Assembly (NCBI GenBank): GCA_041906305.1
Contig: JAYRJL010000001.1
Coordinates: 930,001-994,000, forward strand
Origin: SHVZ01 sp041906305
GTDB taxonomy: Bacteria; Pseudomonadota; Alphaproteobacteria; SHVZ01
Length of the DNA stretch: 64,000 bases
Direction of reading: 5' to 3'
Numbering within the stretch: the first letter of the stretch is position 1; each line of letters opens with the position of its first letter. The notes under the pieces were generated by a model. That model worked only from the letters and a program-made list of their open reading frames with translations. It searched no databases and was not told the DNA's origin. This document shows, piece after piece, positions 61,613 through 64,000 of this stretch. A program made the position numbers and the translations under genes.

Positions 61613-62296
61613 TTATGGCTTGATTGTGTTTGCAGAATCGTGACGGAACGCTCGAATCAGGCGCTTCGCCCCTTCCTCCTGGCCGCGTTCGTCGATCGAG
61701 TGGGCGAGGCCGGGCCGCGCCAGGGTCTCGACCGGGATGCCGGCGGCCTTGAGGCCTTCTTCCGAGGCGGCGAGCGAGTCGAACGGCACGACCTGGTCGG
61801 CGGTGCCGTGGACGATGAGAACGGGGGGCTTCGATCGCGCCTCGGTCTTGAGGAGATCGGCGCCGATCAGGCGGCCCGAGTAGCCGAGCACCTGGGCGAC
61901 GGGCTTGGCCCGCCGGGGTGCCACGTAGAGCGACATCATGCAGCCTTGCGAGAATCCGACGAGCGCCAGGCGGGACTCGTCGATGCCGTGGCGCTCGAGC
62001 TCCTGCGTGATGAACGCGTCCAGGATCGGCGCCGCCGCCTGCACGCCGGCGAGGATGCGGCTCGGTGAGCGGTCGAGCAGGCTGAACCACTGATAGCCGT
62101 AGGGCGCCATGTCGCAGGGGAAGGGCGCGTCCGGCGAGACGAAGGCGGTGTTCGGCAGGTGTGGCGCCCAATAGGGGGCGAGCCCGATCAGGTCGTTGCC
62201 GTCGGAGCCGAGGCCGTGGAGAAGGATCACCAGGCTGTCGGGATTGCCGTTGCGCGCCGGCAGGCGCGGGCCGTCGAGGGCGAAGGGGTCTTGCAT
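61613..62296 (-). CDS. Phospholipase/carboxylesterase (alpha/beta hydrolase)
   Basis: A 227-residue hydrolase. LVILLHGLGSDGNDLIGLAPYW is the oxyanion region, RLALVGFSQGCMMSLYVA the nucleophile elbow (GFSQG), and VLIVHGTADQVVPF plus PGLAHSIDERG supply Asp and His, so the triad is complete. This is the Abhydrolase_2 family, acting on short esters or lysophospholipids. The start at 62294-62296 gives the proper length; the open frame beyond overlaps gluQ and is a shadow. It is divergent from gluQ. Confidence 0.93.
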   Translation of the reverse strand: MQDPFALDGPRLPARNGNPDSLVILLHGLGSDGNDLIGLAPYWAPHLPNTAFVSPDAPFPCDMAPYGYQWFSLLDRSPSRILAGVQAAAPILDAFITQELERHGIDESRLALVGFSQGCMMSLYVAPRRAKPVAQVLGYSGRLIGADLLKTEARSKPPVLIVHGTADQVVPFDSLAASEEGLKAAGIPVETLARPGLAHSIDERGQEEGAKRLIRAFRHDSANTIKP

Positions 62297-62348
62297 GGCC
62301 GAAGTTGTAGACGCCTGCCGCCGCGGGCGGCAACCTGAACCCGCCCTC

Positions 62349-63188
62349 ATGATCGTCACCCGCTTCGCGCCGAGCCCGACCGGCCGCCTCCATCTCGGCC
62401 ACGCCCATTCCGCGCTGCTGGCCCATCGCCGCGCGCGCGAGGCCGGCGGGCGCTTTCTCCTGCGCATCGAGGACATCGACGCCACGCGCTGCCGGCCCGA
62501 ATTCGTCGACGGCATCCTCGAGGATCTCGCCTGGCTCGGTCTCGACTGGGACGGCGAGGTCAGGCGCCAGTCCCGGCACATGGACGAGTATCGCGCCGGC
62601 CTCGACCGGCTGGCGTCGATGGATCTTCTCTATCCGTGCTTCTGCACCCGCGCCGAGATCAAGGCGGAGATCGAGCGGTCCGGCGCCGCCCCGCATGGCC
62701 CCGAGGGACCGATCTATCCAGGGACGTGCCGGGGGCTGAGCCATGACGGACGCCGGGCGCGGCTCGCGGCCGGAAAGCCCCATGCGCTTCGCCTCGACAT
62801 GGCGCGGGCATGCGCGAAGGTCGGCGAGCTGCGTTGGCATGATCGCCGGCGCGGGGAGCGCATCGCCGCGCCCGCGCGCTTCGGCGATGTCGTGCTCGGT
62901 CGCAAGGAGACGCCGGCGAGCTACCACCTCGCGGTCACGCTCGATGATGCGCTTCAGGGCGTGACGCTTGTGATCCGCGGCGAAGATCTGATGGAGGCGA
63001 CCGACGTGCATCGCCTGCTGCAGGCGTTGTTCAGCCTGCCGACGCCGGACTACGAGCATCACCCGTTGATTCTCGATGCAGACGGGCGCCGGCTGGCCAA
63101 GCGCGACAACGCACCGACACTTGAATCGCTTCGAAAGGCGGGTCTCGATCCGGCGAAGGTCAGGGCGATGTCGGGAATGCCGGACTAG
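62349..63188 (+). CDS. gluQ: Glutamyl-Q tRNA(Asp) synthetase
   Basis: A 279-residue truncated GluRS-like enzyme that attaches glutamate to the queuosine base of tRNA-Asp. VTRFAPSPTGRLHLGHAHSALLAHRRA contains the HLGH motif; LYPCFCTRAEIKAE with YPGTCRG forms the zinc site; DADGRRLAKRDNAPTLESLRKAGL carries the KRD version of KMSKS. There is no C-terminal anticodon domain, which defines the family. It depends on queuosine, for which queC and the precursor transporter lie at 20.8-22.1 kb. It overlaps the convergent response regulator by 4 bp. Confidence 0.95.
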   Translation: MIVTRFAPSPTGRLHLGHAHSALLAHRRAREAGGRFLLRIEDIDATRCRPEFVDGILEDLAWLGLDWDGEVRRQSRHMDEYRAGLDRLASMDLLYPCFCTRAEIKAEIERSGAAPHGPEGPIYPGTCRGLSHDGRRARLAAGKPHALRLDMARACAKVGELRWHDRRRGERIAAPARFGDVVLGRKETPASYHLAVTLDDALQGVTLVIRGEDLMEATDVHRLLQALFSLPTPDYEHHPLILDADGRRLAKRDNAPTLESLRKAGLDPAKVRAMSGMPD

Positions 63189-63553
63189 GCGGCGAGCACG
63201 CGCGTCATCAAATCGAGCAGTTCGGCCCGCCGGAACGGCTTCTGCAGGACCTCGTCGGCGCCGAGCGATCGCGCCATGTCGAGGAAATCCATGCCACCGG
63301 ACCGGCCGCCGCCGGAAATGGCGATGATCTTCAGCGCGGGACGATCACGCTTCAGCGTCATGATCGTCTCGATGCCTTCCTTCTCGGGCATCAGGATGTC
63401 GGTGATGACGAGCTGCGGATCGACCTCGAGGCAGAGTTCCAGGCCCGAACTGCCGTCGGCGGCCTCATGGACCTCGTGGCCGGCCGTCTCCAGCATCCTG
63501 ACCAAGGTGCGGCGGACGTCCTCGTCGTCGTCGATCAGCACGATCCTGGCCAT
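63185..63553 (-). CDS. Single-domain response regulator (CheY-like)
   Basis: A 122-residue receiver. IVLIDDDEDVRRTLVRMLETAGHEV gives the acidic pocket (Asp7-Asp9), LVITDILMPEKEGIETI the phosphoacceptor Asp, and KIIAISGGGRSGG with EVLQKPFRRAELLDLM the switch Ser and invariant Lys. It has no output domain, so it acts by protein contact or as part of a phosphorelay. No histidine kinase is adjacent; the kinase at 6521 is over 55 kb away and need not be its partner. Confidence 0.93.
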   Translation of the reverse strand: MARIVLIDDDEDVRRTLVRMLETAGHEVHEAADGSSGLELCLEVDPQLVITDILMPEKEGIETIMTLKRDRPALKIIAISGGGRSGGMDFLDMARSLGADEVLQKPFRRAELLDLMTRVLAA

Positions 63554-63859
63554 CGGCGTCCTCTAGCCGCGCCCGGGCCGGCGGCCCGGGATCGCGGCCT
63601 CGCCGGTCGACGCATCTCGATGAGGGATAACAATCGAGGACGGCGGACGGATCACCGCGCGGTTCGCGCCGCCCGGCGTCGAGAACAAAGGCGGCTCGCT
63701 CATGCGTCTCGGGGCCATCGCGCGGCTTTCGTGGATCGATCCGCGGTGCGCGACGGCTGCCTTGCAGCTGTCCTTCCCGCGCGGGCATCGAACCATGGGC
63801 CGACCGTACGGGTCAACCAGACATGGTTTTTCAAAGCGAGTATTATTTTAGATGTTTTG
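63554..63859. other. Intergenic region with inverted repeat and AT-rich patch
   Basis: No credible gene is seen. AACCATG (63791-63797) and CATGGTT (63822-63828) pair perfectly around a nested GACC/GGTC hairpin and are followed on the plus strand by TTTTT, a terminator-like shape though no plus-strand gene ends here. The stretch 63835-63860 is A+T-rich unlike the rest of the window and lies just after the truncated gene's stop. Confidence 0.35.
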
Positions 63860-64000
63860 TCAAAAGCCTTGCCGGAGCCCCCCGGCCAACGCCGCGAAGT
63901 CCGGATGTTTCGCTGTGATCAGTCCATGTCGGATGAGAAAATCGATGATCACGAGGGGGCAGTTGAACTTGAAGCGGCGGCTGCCCTCGATGATGTCGGC
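63860..64000 (-). CDS. C-terminal end of an unidentified protein (cut by the window edge)
   Basis: The last 46 codons and stop of a minus-strand gene entering from beyond 64000: ADIIEGSRRFKFNCPLVIIDF continuing to LRQGF. The frame is open to the edge, with ordinary codon usage. I do not recognise the family from this tail; the piece contains one short hydrophobic stretch (CPLVIIDFLI). The stop is TGA at 63860-63862. Confidence 0.6.
   Translation of the reverse strand, partial: ADIIEGSRRFKFNCPLVIIDFLIRHGLITAKHPDFAALAGGLRQGF

Noticed and set aside
63563..63796. 77-codon minus-strand open frame after the response regulator
   Set aside because: No ribosome site, Arg/Pro-rich composition and overlap with the inverted repeat; not convincing as a gene.

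Overview
The window is a G+C-rich bacterial chromosome segment (about two-thirds G+C by eye), densely coded on both strands with many 4-8 nt gene overlaps. Marker genes (class II nrdJ, a TIGR02300 zinc protein beside tRNA-Ala, DUF2125, ihfB-rpsA-cmk, COQ7-type hydroxylase, chaperone-less Anbu cluster) point to an alphaproteobacterium of the Rhodospirillales/Reyranella kind. This placement is inferred from gene content, not from a search. No phage genes, transposases, rRNA or CRISPR arrays were seen.

Layout. 1-5.5 kb: start of gloB, a methyltransferase, metX-metW (methionine) and chorismate mutase-hisC-tyrC (aromatic amino acids). 5.5-10.2 kb: DUF2125 protein, a membrane histidine kinase overlapping the class II ribonucleotide reductase. 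10.5-12.7 kb: AspA-like deacylase, thioredoxin, GST. 12.7-17.0 kb and 26.1-32.0 kb, both on the minus strand: the two halves of a conserved block, cmk-rpsA-ihfB-lapA-(cyclodeaminase)-pyrF-trpF and trpB-trpA-accD-folC. Between them, at 17.1-26.0 kb, sits about 9 kb of unrelated genes: an Fbp-type iron ABC transporter, queC and a queuosine-precursor transporter, a hydrolase, a MAPEG protein, a MoaD/BNR-repeat pair, MarR and a thioesterase.

32.1-35.5 kb: TIGR02300 protein, tRNA-Ala(GGC), an orphan peptide-binding lipoprotein-like SBP and PAS_5-type proteins. 35.5-39.5 kb: the Anbu proteasome-like cluster (Anbu, transglutaminase, alpha-E, ATP-grasp). 39.6-50.6 kb: redox and catabolic genes. Here lies the most striking observation: a 364-codon redoxin gene (41347..42441, minus) is interrupted by one in-frame TGA exactly where the redox-active cysteine of a W-A-x-W-C-x-C motif should be, and a hairpin resembling a bacterial SECIS follows the TGA. 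I read it as a candidate selenoprotein, between a serine hydrolase and a Tat-exported dipeptidase-like protein.

50.7-58.8 kb: tRNA-Leu(CAA), then a tightly packed operon (epimerase, FAD oxidoreductase, GtrA, HAD-UbiA fusion, DprE1-like oxidase, DprE2-like reductase) facing a large GT-C-like membrane protein; together these look like a polyprenyl-phosphate-pentose (arabinofuranose-type) supply and transfer system. 58.9-64 kb: YqaA, DsbB, COQ7-type hydroxylase, HNH endonuclease, esterase, gluQ, a single-domain response regulator and the tail of an unidentified gene cut by the window edge.
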